Positions 34,756-41,545 of a stretch of DNA of 64,000 nucleotides are shown here, piece by piece. The stretch is from contig JAFUEB010000004.1 in assembly GCA_017464135.1 (NCBI GenBank), positions 143,049-207,048 on the forward strand, read 5' to 3'. A program made the position numbers and the translations under genes. The DNA comes from Candidatus Saccharimonadota bacterium. GTDB lineage: Bacteria; Patescibacteriota; Saccharimonadia; Saccharimonadales; Saccharimonadaceae. The notes below the pieces were generated by a model. The model was given only the letters and a program-made list of their open reading frames with translations. It was not told the origin of the DNA and did not search any database. The first letter of the stretch is position 1. Each line of letters starts with the position of its first letter.

Positions 34756-35715
34756 ATGGCAAAGAAAAAGCTTTTCACAATCGATGAATTAAATAATCTT
34801 TCTGCAGAAGAAATCATCGATAAAATGCAACACGAAAACTATTCACTTCTTAATACATTAGGTGCAGAGAAGCTCCGCAAAGAAATGGTACCGGTTGGCA
34901 AAGCCTGTAATGCTGCAATTAATTATTTCTTTAAGACGACTGGACCGAAGAAGGATCCAGTGAAACACGCGCAAGCGGCACGTCGTAAACTCGTAAAGAT
35001 CTTGTCTAAACTTACACCTGGCTCGTATGAGGGCATGCCGCATGACCAGAAAAATGGCCTAGTCGTTGGTTTTAACCATCCGTCACTCGGTGAGATTGCC
35101 CGTATATTATTAATGAAGGTTGATATTATGGGCGAAAAGCCAATGTATTTCCCGGTGAATTTGCCGTGGTACGAGGCACTCGCGCCGAATTATGACCGCA
35201 TCAAAAAACTAGGTATCATTATTACGCCAACTATCACGCCATCGACTTGGACTAAAATTGGCTTAAAAGAAACTGACGAATTATATGAACCAGCTAATCG
35301 CTTAAAACATGACTTTCGCGATGTTTATACCAAGATTTCGCATGATGGCGTCAAAAATGGTGGTGTAATTTTCGTAGCGCCATCCGCCACGCGCCAAGCG
35401 ACCGTATTTAAGACTAAGGCTGTCTATGATAAAAAAGAAGATATTATCCCAACCATGTCCGTTCTAGCTTTGAAGCTTTATCAGGATAAAGATATTAAAT
35501 GCGATTTCTTGCCAATGGCAGTCTTGCCGCCAGAAAACTATAAGCGCGGGCTAAATTTCCGAAAAAAATATAAATTGATTCCGGGTGAAATGATGACCGC
35601 CGACGAAATCAAGAAGAAGTATTTCAAGACTAAAAATCCGAAGCGACTCGAGGGATTTGATTACGATTTTCACATGCGCATTGCTAAGAAACTCCCGAAA
35701 AAATTTTGGTATTAA
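34756..35715 (+). CDS. PlsC-like acyltransferase family protein (tentative)
   Basis: The 319-residue protein is basic and mostly soluble. It has GLVVGFNHPSLGEI, resembling the NHxxxxD block of glycerolipid acyltransferases with Glu in place of Asp, and about 90 residues later VIFVAPSATRQ, at the place of the FPEGTRS block. If the match is right, it acylates a lipid precursor at the membrane surface. The motifs are divergent, so a different function is possible. Its ATG was chosen by the leaderless rule. The glucan phosphorylase downstream has its own promoter. Confidence 0.5.
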   Translation: MAKKKLFTIDELNNLSAEEIIDKMQHENYSLLNTLGAEKLRKEMVPVGKACNAAINYFFKTTGPKKDPVKHAQAARRKLVKILSKLTPGSYEGMPHDQKNGLVVGFNHPSLGEIARILLMKVDIMGEKPMYFPVNLPWYEALAPNYDRIKKLGIIITPTITPSTWTKIGLKETDELYEPANRLKHDFRDVYTKISHDGVKNGGVIFVAPSATRQATVFKTKAVYDKKEDIIPTMSVLALKLYQDKDIKCDFLPMAVLPPENYKRGLNFRKKYKLIPGEMMTADEIKKKYFKTKNPKRLEGFDYDFHMRIAKKLPKKFWY

Positions 35716-35726
35716 GCATTCGTTCG

Positions 35727-35735
35727 TGCTATAAT
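35727..35735 (+). promoter_or_regulatory. Extended -10 promoter (leaderless) of the glucan phosphorylase gene
   Basis: CGTGC-TATAAT ends 10 nt before ATG 35746, with no Shine-Dalgarno between. Confidence 0.7.
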
Positions 35736-35745
35736 CATAAGCATA

Positions 35746-37488
35746 ATGCAGGACGAACCGTATTTTTATCATCCGCTCGAAAATATCGAGGATATTGATG
35801 ATTTTGAGACTGCCGTTAATAGGACACATTTAACGAAGAGCCTATCGCCGGAACGTCCATACACTTATTGGACACTCGAGATTTATGATCAAGAAAATGG
35901 CATTCGTGGTGGCGGTGGCTTGGGTGTGCTTGCAGCTGATACGCGGCGCGTGGCTGAACAAATGGGCGTACCATTTGCCTTAATCACGCCATTCTATCCA
36001 AGTGAAGGCCATCAAAAAATGGATGGCAATCGTGTGATTGACGAACATCGTCCGGTTGACTATCGTAATTTTGGTTTTAAATATATTGATTCAGTCAACA
36101 TTAAATGTTGCGGCACGCTCTGTCATCTTGATGTAGTCGAGAAATGTTTCCGTTCGTCACGAATTATTTGTATTACGGAGCCGAACTTTGGTGAGCTCTA
36201 TTCTGGCATGAGTGGTTCAGATCATCGTTTATATCAGGAAGTTTCGCTTGGATTTGGTGGATATGCTGCCCTTAAATTACTTGGGCTCAAACCGGCCATT
36301 ATGCAGTTAAATGAAGTAGCCACTTTCTTTGCGGCGCTCGCCCGCCTCGACGAGCTCGCTTCAAATGGCATGGATTTTTACGAAGCTGTCGTTTACACTA
36401 GAAAGCATACTTTGTACACAAACCATACACTTGTGCAAGCTGCCGAGGCCGAGTTTAGCATTGAGCAATTTGAACGTTTTGTTTATCCAAATCTCAAATC
36501 GCCGGCTGTCCGGAAGTGGATTAACGATAAATTCATAAACGGCAAGATGAAATTATCGTCGGTTGCGATTGAGATTGCGGAACTTAGAAGTGGCGTTTCA
36601 AAACTTCACGCGAGAGTTGCCAACTACCATGATATTGCTGGCAATAAGGTGAAGTTTAAAGCCATCACGAATGGTATCGATATGAATAAATGGGTGATGC
36701 CAGAAATCATGAAGTTTTATCACGAAAATAATATTGTTGATAGTATTAATTATCCGACCGAGAAGTTCATCGGAAACCTTAGCGCGATTACTGCCGACAA
36801 AATTCGCGAGCTAAAGCGCCGTGGTCGCGCGATTCTAAATGAAGCTTTAGCTAATCGTCCGGATCAGAATGGTAAGATTTTGCATTTTGACGATGATGAA
36901 TTCATCTTTGATTTTAAGCGTCGCTTTGTCGACTATAAGCGCCCAGAGCTACCGTTTAAGAATCTTTCGAGACTGAAGCAAATTCTAGAAAGTGCCAACG
37001 CACATTATATTCTAGCCGGTCGCATTCACACTGGTGACGACACCATGGCCGGGAAACTTTACAAACTCCTCGACGAGATTAAAAAAGATGAATTCCTAAA
37101 TTCGCATGTCCATTACATTGCTGATTACGACGAGAAACTCGCCTACGGGCTGTCTTGTGGTTCGAATACGGCGATTAACGTGCCAATTGTTGGGCTCGAA
37201 GCCTGTGGCACCTCCTGGATGAAGGATATCGCCAATTTAAATCTTCTCATCTCGACTCATGATGGTGGTGTAGCGGATGCATCCTATGATAATTATTTAT
37301 CAGTCCGTGGTGCGTCTGAAAATGATGAACTTGAAGAACTCTATCGTCGCATGGAGGAGGCCGTGAACGCATGGCAAAATGACTTCGATCTCGAATTCTT
37401 AATGCAAAAACAACTTTCTGCTTACATTCCGGTGATTTCTGGCTCTAGAATGATGCGCGATTATCTTGACTATTTATTCCCGGCGTAG
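35746..37488 (+). CDS. glgP: Alpha-glucan phosphorylase (GT35, short type)
   Basis: The 580-residue protein has the phosphorylase blocks GGGGLGVLAADTRR, YTRKHTLYTNHTLV, KAITNGIDMNKW, FKRRFVDYKRPEL and EACGTSWMKD; the last holds the lysine expected to bind pyridoxal phosphate. It resembles the short archaeal/Thermotoga type rather than the long E. coli type. It releases glucose-1-phosphate from glycogen-like chains. Two conserved spots differ: NEGH is NEVA here and GTSGMK is GTSWMK. With the GT4, GH57 and GH97 genes it suggests storage glucan turnover. The 3' end contains the promoter of secE. Confidence 0.85.
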   Translation: MQDEPYFYHPLENIEDIDDFETAVNRTHLTKSLSPERPYTYWTLEIYDQENGIRGGGGLGVLAADTRRVAEQMGVPFALITPFYPSEGHQKMDGNRVIDEHRPVDYRNFGFKYIDSVNIKCCGTLCHLDVVEKCFRSSRIICITEPNFGELYSGMSGSDHRLYQEVSLGFGGYAALKLLGLKPAIMQLNEVATFFAALARLDELASNGMDFYEAVVYTRKHTLYTNHTLVQAAEAEFSIEQFERFVYPNLKSPAVRKWINDKFINGKMKLSSVAIEIAELRSGVSKLHARVANYHDIAGNKVKFKAITNGIDMNKWVMPEIMKFYHENNIVDSINYPTEKFIGNLSAITADKIRELKRRGRAILNEALANRPDQNGKILHFDDDEFIFDFKRRFVDYKRPELPFKNLSRLKQILESANAHYILAGRIHTGDDTMAGKLYKLLDEIKKDEFLNSHVHYIADYDEKLAYGLSCGSNTAINVPIVGLEACGTSWMKDIANLNLLISTHDGGVADASYDNYLSVRGASENDELEELYRRMEEAVNAWQNDFDLEFLMQKQLSAYIPVISGSRMMRDYLDYLFPA

Positions 37489-37494
37489 TATACT
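37466..37494 (+). promoter_or_regulatory. secE-nusG promoter inside the glgP 3' end
   Basis: TTGACT (37466-37471) and TATACT (37489-37494) are separated by 17 bp. The predicted start falls at about 37501, the first base of the hairpin that follows. Confidence 0.6.
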
Positions 37495-37500
37495 ATTGAC

Positions 37501-37523
37501 AAGTCTGGTATCAGACTTTTTTT
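37501..37523 (+). terminator. Hairpin with U-tract between glgP and secE (terminator or attenuator)
   Basis: AAGTCTG pairs exactly with CAGACTT around GTAT and runs into seven T. It terminates glgP, but because the secE promoter lies upstream it is also at the 5' end of the secE mRNA. Confidence 0.75.
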
Positions 37524-37539
37524 AATAACAAGGAGTAAA

Positions 37540-37947
37540 ATGGCTAAACCTAAAATAACCCGTATCAAGGCTGGCGAAGCTTCCAAGGAAACCAAGGAAG
37601 AGGAGCAAACGCCTATTACTCGGAAAAAAGTTGTCGTCAAAGACAAAAAGCTTGAGAAAACCAATCGAAAAGAAGATAAAAAAGCCGCTAAAGCAGCGAA
37701 GAAAGAAGCAAAGAAATTAGCCAAAGAAAACGGCGAAAAGAAACCTTTTATTCTATTCCGTCCGTTTGTCGCACTTTTCCGTTACATTCGCGATTCCTGG
37801 CGTGAAATCCGCCAAGTTCGCTGGCCAAACCGTAAGGCCACTTGGAAAATGGTGCTCGCTGTGCTCGTTTACACAGCAATCTTTGTCGTAGTTATCATGC
37901 TACTTGATATGTTCTTTACATGGCTATTTAGTATTATTTTAGGATAA
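37540..37947 (+). CDS. secE: Preprotein translocase subunit SecE
   Basis: The 135-residue protein has the conserved SecE core: an amphipathic stretch (YIRDSWREIRQVRWPNRK) followed by one membrane segment (about 108-130). It stabilises SecY in the Sec channel. Unlike the usual short bacterial form of about 60-70 residues, it has an extra N-terminal tail of some 65 residues rich in Lys, Glu and Ala. AAGGAG lies 5 nt before ATG. nusG follows after 16 nt in the same operon, the usual arrangement. Confidence 0.95.
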   Translation: MAKPKITRIKAGEASKETKEEEQTPITRKKVVVKDKKLEKTNRKEDKKAAKAAKKEAKKLAKENGEKKPFILFRPFVALFRYIRDSWREIRQVRWPNRKATWKMVLAVLVYTAIFVVVIMLLDMFFTWLFSIILG

Positions 37948-37963
37948 AAGAAAGGAATTATAG

Positions 37964-38512
37964 ATGGCTGTAAACCGTTATGATGCAACTCGTTCGTGGT
38001 ATGCAATTTCCACATACAGCGGTTACGAGGACAAGGTAGCTGATAGTATTAACCAGCGTACCAACACTGTCGAAATGGCAGACAAAATTTTCGAAGCAAT
38101 CGTGCCAAAGGAAAAGCAAATCGAAATCAAAAATGGCAAGCGCAAAGTCGTAGATCGCAAGATTCTCCAAGGTTACGTGCTCGTTGATATGAAGCTTTCG
38201 GATGAAACCTGGTACATTATTCGTAACACTCCAGGCGTGACTGGCTTTATCGGTACCGGTACTCAACCAACCCCAGTTTCCGAAAAGGAAATCGCCAAAA
38301 TCAAGAAGCGTATGGGCGTGGAAGATCCAAAGTTCTCCGTAAAGTACGAAATTGGCGAAGTTGTTTCCATTACCGATGGCCCATTCAAGGGCTTTGATGG
38401 TACCGTTTCTGAAATTGATGCCGCGAAGGGCAAACTCAAGGTTATGGTGTCAATGTTTGGACGCGAAACACCCGTCGAACTTGATGCGCTTCAAGTAAAG
38501 CAATTAAACTAG
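37964..38512 (+). CDS. nusG: Transcription termination/antitermination factor NusG
   Basis: The 182-residue protein has the NGN domain (WYAISTYSGYEDKVADSI, GYVLVDMKL, PGVTGFIG) and a C-terminal KOW domain (GEVVSITDGPFKGFDGTVSE). It binds RNA polymerase and modulates pausing, termination and coupling to ribosomes. AAAGGA precedes the ATG. It is the second gene after secE and is followed by an unusually long structured terminator, so it is separated from the ribosomal genes. Confidence 0.98.
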   Translation: MAVNRYDATRSWYAISTYSGYEDKVADSINQRTNTVEMADKIFEAIVPKEKQIEIKNGKRKVVDRKILQGYVLVDMKLSDETWYIIRNTPGVTGFIGTGTQPTPVSEKEIAKIKKRMGVEDPKFSVKYEIGEVVSITDGPFKGFDGTVSEIDAAKGKLKVMVSMFGRETPVELDALQVKQLN

Positions 38513-38525
38513 AAGAAACAAAAAT

Positions 38526-38627
38526 ACTCTCTTAGAGGAGCTTTCGCGACCAACGGGGAGCGAGTGAGCGAAGATTCGCCCGTAACGACGGGCTGAATCG
38601 AGCGTCTCCGAGAAGAGAGTTTTTTTG
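38526..38627 (+). terminator. Long branched terminator after nusG
   Basis: The outer stem ACTCTCTT (38526-38533) pairs with AAGAGAGT (38613-38620), followed by seven T. Inside are GGAG/CTCC (38557-38560, 38606-38609) and GATTCGCCCGT with ACGGGCTGAATC (38573-38583, 38588-38599). At about 100 nt it is several times the usual size. Confidence 0.75.
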
Positions 38628-38634
38628 TTTTCTC

Positions 38635-38663
38635 TTGCATTTTATTTGTTTTCTTGATATAAT
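38635..38663 (+). promoter_or_regulatory. rplK promoter (-35 and -10)
   Basis: TTGCAT and TATAAT are separated by exactly 17 bp. This is a classical sigma-70 type promoter, unlike the extended -10 boxes elsewhere. The leader to ATG 38719 is about 50 nt. Confidence 0.75.
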
Positions 38664-38718
38664 AGTGTTGTTACGTAAATGCTTCTAAATTATTAATTTT
38701 AATGGGAATTTTAATTCG

Positions 38719-39147
38719 ATGGCAGAAAAGAAAGTTATCGGTAATTTGAAACTTAGAATCCCTGGCGGTCGTGCAACTGCAGGTCCTCCGGTTGGTTCTA
38801 CGCTTGGTCAATGGGGTCTTAACATGATGGATTTCATTAACCCATTCAACGAAAAGACCAAGGAATTCATGGGTAAGAACGTAATTGTTCACATCCGTGT
38901 CTTTGAAGATCGCACCTTTGATTGGAAGTGTCTCGGTCAACCAGTCGATGATCTCATTCGCGAAGCAATCAAGATTGAGAAAGGCTCTGGTAAACCAAAC
39001 GTTGAGAAGGTTGGCAAAATCAGCCGCGCTCAGCTCGAAGAGATTGCTAAGGCTAAGATGGAACAACTCAACGCAGTTGACCTCGATGGCGCAGTCAAAA
39101 TCGTGGCCGGCACTGCTCGCTCGATGGGCGTAGAAGTTACCGACTAA
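38719..39147 (+). CDS. rplK: 50S ribosomal protein L11
   Basis: The 142-residue protein has the L11 N-terminal domain (KLRIPGGRATAGPPVGSTLG, QWGLNMMDFINPFN) and the C-terminal rRNA-binding domain ending in VKIVAGTARSMGVEV. It forms the GTPase-associated centre with the 23S rRNA. A simple terminator follows, so it is not directly co-transcribed with rplA as in most bacteria. No strong Shine-Dalgarno precedes the ATG. Confidence 0.98.
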   Translation: MAEKKVIGNLKLRIPGGRATAGPPVGSTLGQWGLNMMDFINPFNEKTKEFMGKNVIVHIRVFEDRTFDWKCLGQPVDDLIREAIKIEKGSGKPNVEKVGKISRAQLEEIAKAKMEQLNAVDLDGAVKIVAGTARSMGVEVTD

Positions 39148-39154
39148 GTATTTA

Positions 39155-39183
39155 AAAACAGGTCCGAAAGGGCCTGTTTTTTT
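39155..39183 (+). terminator. Intrinsic terminator after rplK
   Basis: ACAGGTCC and GGGCCTGT pair around a GAAA tetraloop and are followed by a run of T. It separates rplK from the inserted small genes. Confidence 0.88.
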
Positions 39184-39192
39184 GTTCCCGAT

Positions 39193-39221
39193 TTGACCGT
39201 CCCCTCTATTAATGATATAAT
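39193..39221 (+). promoter_or_regulatory. Promoter of the small-gene cassette between rplK and rplA
   Basis: TTGACC and TATAAT are 17 bp apart, with TGA before the -10. The leader contains the hairpin TCTGGG-TTTA-CCCAGA (39225-39240). Confidence 0.75.
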
Positions 39222-39224
39222 GTA

Positions 39225-39240
39225 TCTGGGTTTACCCAGA
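39225..39240 (+). promoter_or_regulatory. Leader hairpin of the small-gene cassette
   Basis: TCTGGG pairs exactly with CCCAGA around TTTA near the predicted transcript 5' end. It could stabilise the mRNA. Confidence 0.5.
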
Positions 39241-39261
39241 GATTTTAGTTAGGAGGCTAAA

Positions 39262-39441
39262 ATGGAACTTTTAAATGCAAGCCATGACTCTTTGATTGAA
39301 GAAGCCATAGAACTATGGGCAACGTATGCGGAGACATATAGGACAGCGATTTATCGCTATTTGTTTCTCATCGACTGGAAGGCTGAGGCATGTAGTGGCA
39401 AAAGAAGGTACGCGTGGGGAGAATACCTAAGTATATTCTAG
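39262..39441 (+). CDS. Small hypothetical protein, first gene of the rplK-rplA insertion
   Basis: The 59-residue protein starts with ATG 39262, which has a perfect AGGAGG 5 nt upstream, a full promoter and a leader hairpin, so expression is well supported. It is helical and rich in Ala, Glu, Tyr and Trp (LIEEAIELWATYAETYR). No family is recognised. Its last 28 nt overlap the next frame, which could be a separate coupled gene or the continuation of the same protein after a -1 shift at GGGG (39416-39419). Confidence 0.65.
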   Translation: MELLNASHDSLIEEAIELWATYAETYRTAIYRYLFLIDWKAEACSGKRRYAWGEYLSIF

Positions 39442-39731
39442 ATGCCTATCCGGAACTACCATTGTTTCAGTTTGTCGATAAATGTACGACTAGAAATTGG
39501 CTTGAAAAGCTGCGATCTTCGGAAATTCGGTATATGATAAATATGACCAGGTATGAACTGGAGTGCAATCATGCATATAGAACCGTATCTGAACGAATTA
39601 CCGAACTCGCATACGAGATGGCACATTTCAGTGAACGAAATTGCCATACCTTTGGTGTCGTAGACACCGACATGCATAACGTCGGTCCATATTACAGTCG
39701 AAGAAGATCGCGGCATGCAACTGAAGGGTAA
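39414..39731 (+). CDS. Hypothetical protein, second gene of the rplK-rplA insertion
   Basis: The 105-residue protein starts with GTG 39414, with AGAAGG 5 nt upstream. It is Tyr- and Arg-rich, with MTRYELECNHAYRTVSER and a basic C-terminus. No family, signal or membrane segment is seen. It overlaps the preceding gene by 28 nt and is followed by a strong terminator. It could be translated by coupling or as a frameshift extension of the first protein. Confidence 0.6.
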   Translation: MGRIPKYILDAYPELPLFQFVDKCTTRNWLEKLRSSEIRYMINMTRYELECNHAYRTVSERITELAYEMAHFSERNCHTFGVVDTDMHNVGPYYSRRRSRHATEG

Positions 39732-39744
39732 TAACCCAACACCC

Positions 39745-39769
39745 GGGGGCTGAAGCAGCCCCCATTTTT
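39745..39769 (+). terminator. Intrinsic terminator after the inserted small genes
   Basis: GGGGGCT pairs with AGCCCCC around GAAGC, followed by ATTTTT. Confidence 0.88.
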
Positions 39770-39770
39770 C

Positions 39771-39799
39771 TTGCGTTTTTAGTAAAAATTTGTTATAAT
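39771..39799 (+). promoter_or_regulatory. rplA promoter
   Basis: TTGCGT and TATAAT are 17 bp apart, with TGT before the -10. The leader to ATG 39863 is about 55 nt. Confidence 0.72.
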
Positions 39800-39814
39800 T
39801 ATCAAATACAATTT

Positions 39815-39850
39815 AATTTGATGGGAGGGGAAATCCCCGTTAAGACCACA
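39815..39850 (+). promoter_or_regulatory. Candidate L1-binding leader hairpin upstream of rplA
   Basis: GGGG-AAAT-CCCC (39827-39838) sits above unpaired GATGGGA on the 5' side and GTTAAGA on the 3' side, which recalls the asymmetric loop of L1 targets. Autogenous control of rplA by L1 is known in other bacteria; the match here is by eye only. Confidence 0.35.
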
Positions 39851-39862
39851 GAAAGGAAATTC

Positions 39863-40768
39863 ATGGCTGAAGAAGAAGCCAAAAAACTTGATGCAGTCGA
39901 AGCTCCAGAAGCTCCAGAAACTGCCGAACCAGAAACTTTTGCAAAGTCTGGTAAAAAATCAAAAAAGCATATCGAAGAGGTGAAGGCCGAGGAAGAGCGC
40001 CAAGCTCGCAAGGCTGAGCGTGCCGCTAAGGAAGGCGAGGAGAAGCCAAAAGGCGCTAAGCCAGTCACTCGTCCACGCATTGAGCGCCGTGGCAAGAAAT
40101 ACCAAGAAGCTTACAAATTAGTTGAAAAGGGCAAGACTTACAGCCTCGAAGATGCTATCGCACTTGCTGTTAAAACTAACCCAACCAAATTTGATGCTTC
40201 CGTTGAAGCTCATGTCCGCCTTGGCGTTGATCCACGCCAGGCCGATCAAAACATTCGTGCCACCTTGGTGCTTCCAAATGGCAATGGTAAGACTGTGCGT
40301 GTCGCCGTCTTTGCTCCACTTGATGTTTGTAAAGCCGCTAAAGCAGCCGGTGCTGATGTGGCTGAAGATGAAGATTTCTTGAAGCAACTCGACAAGGGTG
40401 AAATCAACTTTGATATCTTGATTTCAACTCCACAATACATGCCAAAGCTTGGTAAGTATGCTCGTTTACTTGGCCCTAAGGGTTTGATGCCAAATCCAAA
40501 GGCTGGTACTGTTACGATGGACGTTGAAAAAGCCGTCAAAGAGTCTAAGGCCGGCAAGGTTGAGTATCGTGTTGATAAGCAGTCGATCGTCCACATTGGC
40601 CTTGGTAAGGTTTCATTTGGCGAAGCTAAACTCCTTGAGAACGCCAATGCCTTCTTTGATAGCCTTAAGTCACAGAAGCCAGCTTCACTTAAGGGCACCT
40701 ATGTAAAGTCAGTCTTTGTGACGACGACCATGGGTCCTTCAATCTCGGTTGAAAATCTCTACAACTAA
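39863..40768 (+). CDS. rplA: 50S ribosomal protein L1 with charged N-terminal extension
   Basis: The 301-residue protein has an L1 core from about residue 72 (GKKYQEAYKLVEKGKTYSLE, VELHVRLG-like VEAHVRLGVDPRQ, LGPKGLMPNPKAGTV). It binds the L1 stalk of 23S rRNA and assists tRNA exit. The first 70 residues are an extra Glu/Lys/Ala/Pro-rich tail not found in typical L1 proteins of about 230 residues. ATG 39863 was chosen because AAAGGAAA lies just upstream; a frame from 39818 would run through the leader hairpin. Confidence 0.96.
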   Translation: MAEEEAKKLDAVEAPEAPETAEPETFAKSGKKSKKHIEEVKAEEERQARKAERAAKEGEEKPKGAKPVTRPRIERRGKKYQEAYKLVEKGKTYSLEDAIALAVKTNPTKFDASVEAHVRLGVDPRQADQNIRATLVLPNGNGKTVRVAVFAPLDVCKAAKAAGADVAEDEDFLKQLDKGEINFDILISTPQYMPKLGKYARLLGPKGLMPNPKAGTVTMDVEKAVKESKAGKVEYRVDKQSIVHIGLGKVSFGEAKLLENANAFFDSLKSQKPASLKGTYVKSVFVTTTMGPSISVENLYN

Positions 40769-40777
40769 TTGAACTTG

Positions 40778-40805
40778 AAATAGCCCCAATCCGGGGCTAT
40801 TTTTT
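40778..40805 (+). terminator. Intrinsic terminator after rplA
   Basis: AAATAGCCCC pairs exactly with GGGGCTATTT around AATCC, followed by more T. It ends shortly before the next promoter. Confidence 0.9.
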
Positions 40806-40812
40806 GTGTTTA

Positions 40813-40821
40813 TGCTATAAT
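40813..40821 (+). promoter_or_regulatory. Extended -10 promoter (leaderless) of the membrane protein gene
   Basis: TATGC-TATAAT ends 9 nt before ATG 40831. Read in frame it gives a false CYNEII extension. Confidence 0.72.
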
Positions 40822-40830
40822 GAAATTATC

Positions 40831-41391
40831 ATGAATTTCAATCTTATCAATGTACAAATACCAGAAATAATCGTGATGGCCCTTTTTGGTGTCATCTTGC
40901 TCCTTTTTGGATATCGAGTGAAGCAGGTTGCGTTCTTCGTGATTTGGTTCCTCATCGGTTACACTTTAATGCAAAACTTTATGCCGACGCTCATGAAATG
41001 GGTGCCACAAATGGATACGCAACTCTTCCATATTCTGATGCCGATTGCTGGCGGTTTACTACTCGCGATGATGGGTCTTTCGATTGAAAAGCTCTGCGTG
41101 GGTGGTCTCGTATTTGGCCTTACTATGATTATTACAATGAAATACTTTGGCAACGATGTGCCGACACTTTGCGTGGGCGCAATTATCGGCGTAATCCTCG
41201 CCGCGGCGGCGGTCAACATGATGAAACCAGCGATTATTATTACCACAGCACTTGCTGGTGCTTACTGTCTCACGGTGGCCTTACTGACCTGGCAAAAGGG
41301 CATCGATCCAACCATTTTCTACTTCCCGATTTTGATTGGCTTAACGGCTGTCGGCGCAGTGTTCCAATTGAATTCAACAAAACACTTGTAA
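40831..41391 (+). CDS. Hypothetical polytopic membrane protein between rplA and rplJ
   Basis: The 186-residue protein has about six membrane segments (starting near residues 10, 32, 65, 88, 115, 135 and 160 with short loops), with few charged residues. The pattern resembles DUF4203-like proteins, but I cannot assign a family. It has its own leaderless promoter and so is an independent insertion in the ribosomal gene block. Confidence 0.7.
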   Translation: MNFNLINVQIPEIIVMALFGVILLLFGYRVKQVAFFVIWFLIGYTLMQNFMPTLMKWVPQMDTQLFHILMPIAGGLLLAMMGLSIEKLCVGGLVFGLTMIITMKYFGNDVPTLCVGAIIGVILAAAAVNMMKPAIIITTALAGAYCLTVALLTWQKGIDPTIFYFPILIGLTAVGAVFQLNSTKHL

Positions 41392-41414
41392 ACAAACTCC
41401 TCTTGTGGTATAAT
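41386..41414 (+). promoter_or_regulatory. rplJL promoter
   Basis: TTGTAA (41386-41391) and TATAAT (41409-41414) are 17 bp apart, with TGG before the -10. Confidence 0.7.
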
Positions 41415-41421
41415 GTTTGAA

Positions 41422-41500
41422 GTTACCAAAGACAGTGGCGGTGTTTTTCACTTAATCATGCCACCGAGGACAATTCTTCAATTTATTTGGTGACGCTATT
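41422..41500 (+). promoter_or_regulatory. L10 leader (ribosomal protein autoregulatory element)
   Basis: GTTACCAAA (41422-41430) can pair with TTTGGTGAC (41486-41494). Within, AAAGACAGTGGCGGTG is matched by GCCACCGAGGAC, the conserved kink-turn arrangement of the L10(L12)4 leader. In other bacteria this RNA binds the L10-L12 complex and lowers rplJL expression. The identification rests on motif likeness and position. Confidence 0.75.
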
Positions 41501-41545
41501 TAACAATTAGCTAGCTTTTATATTAAATAACCAAAGGAACTTTTT

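Noticed and set aside
39818..39862. Earlier start for L1
   Set aside because: It would encode the GGGG/CCCC leader hairpin; ATG 39863 has AAAGGAAA at suitable distance.
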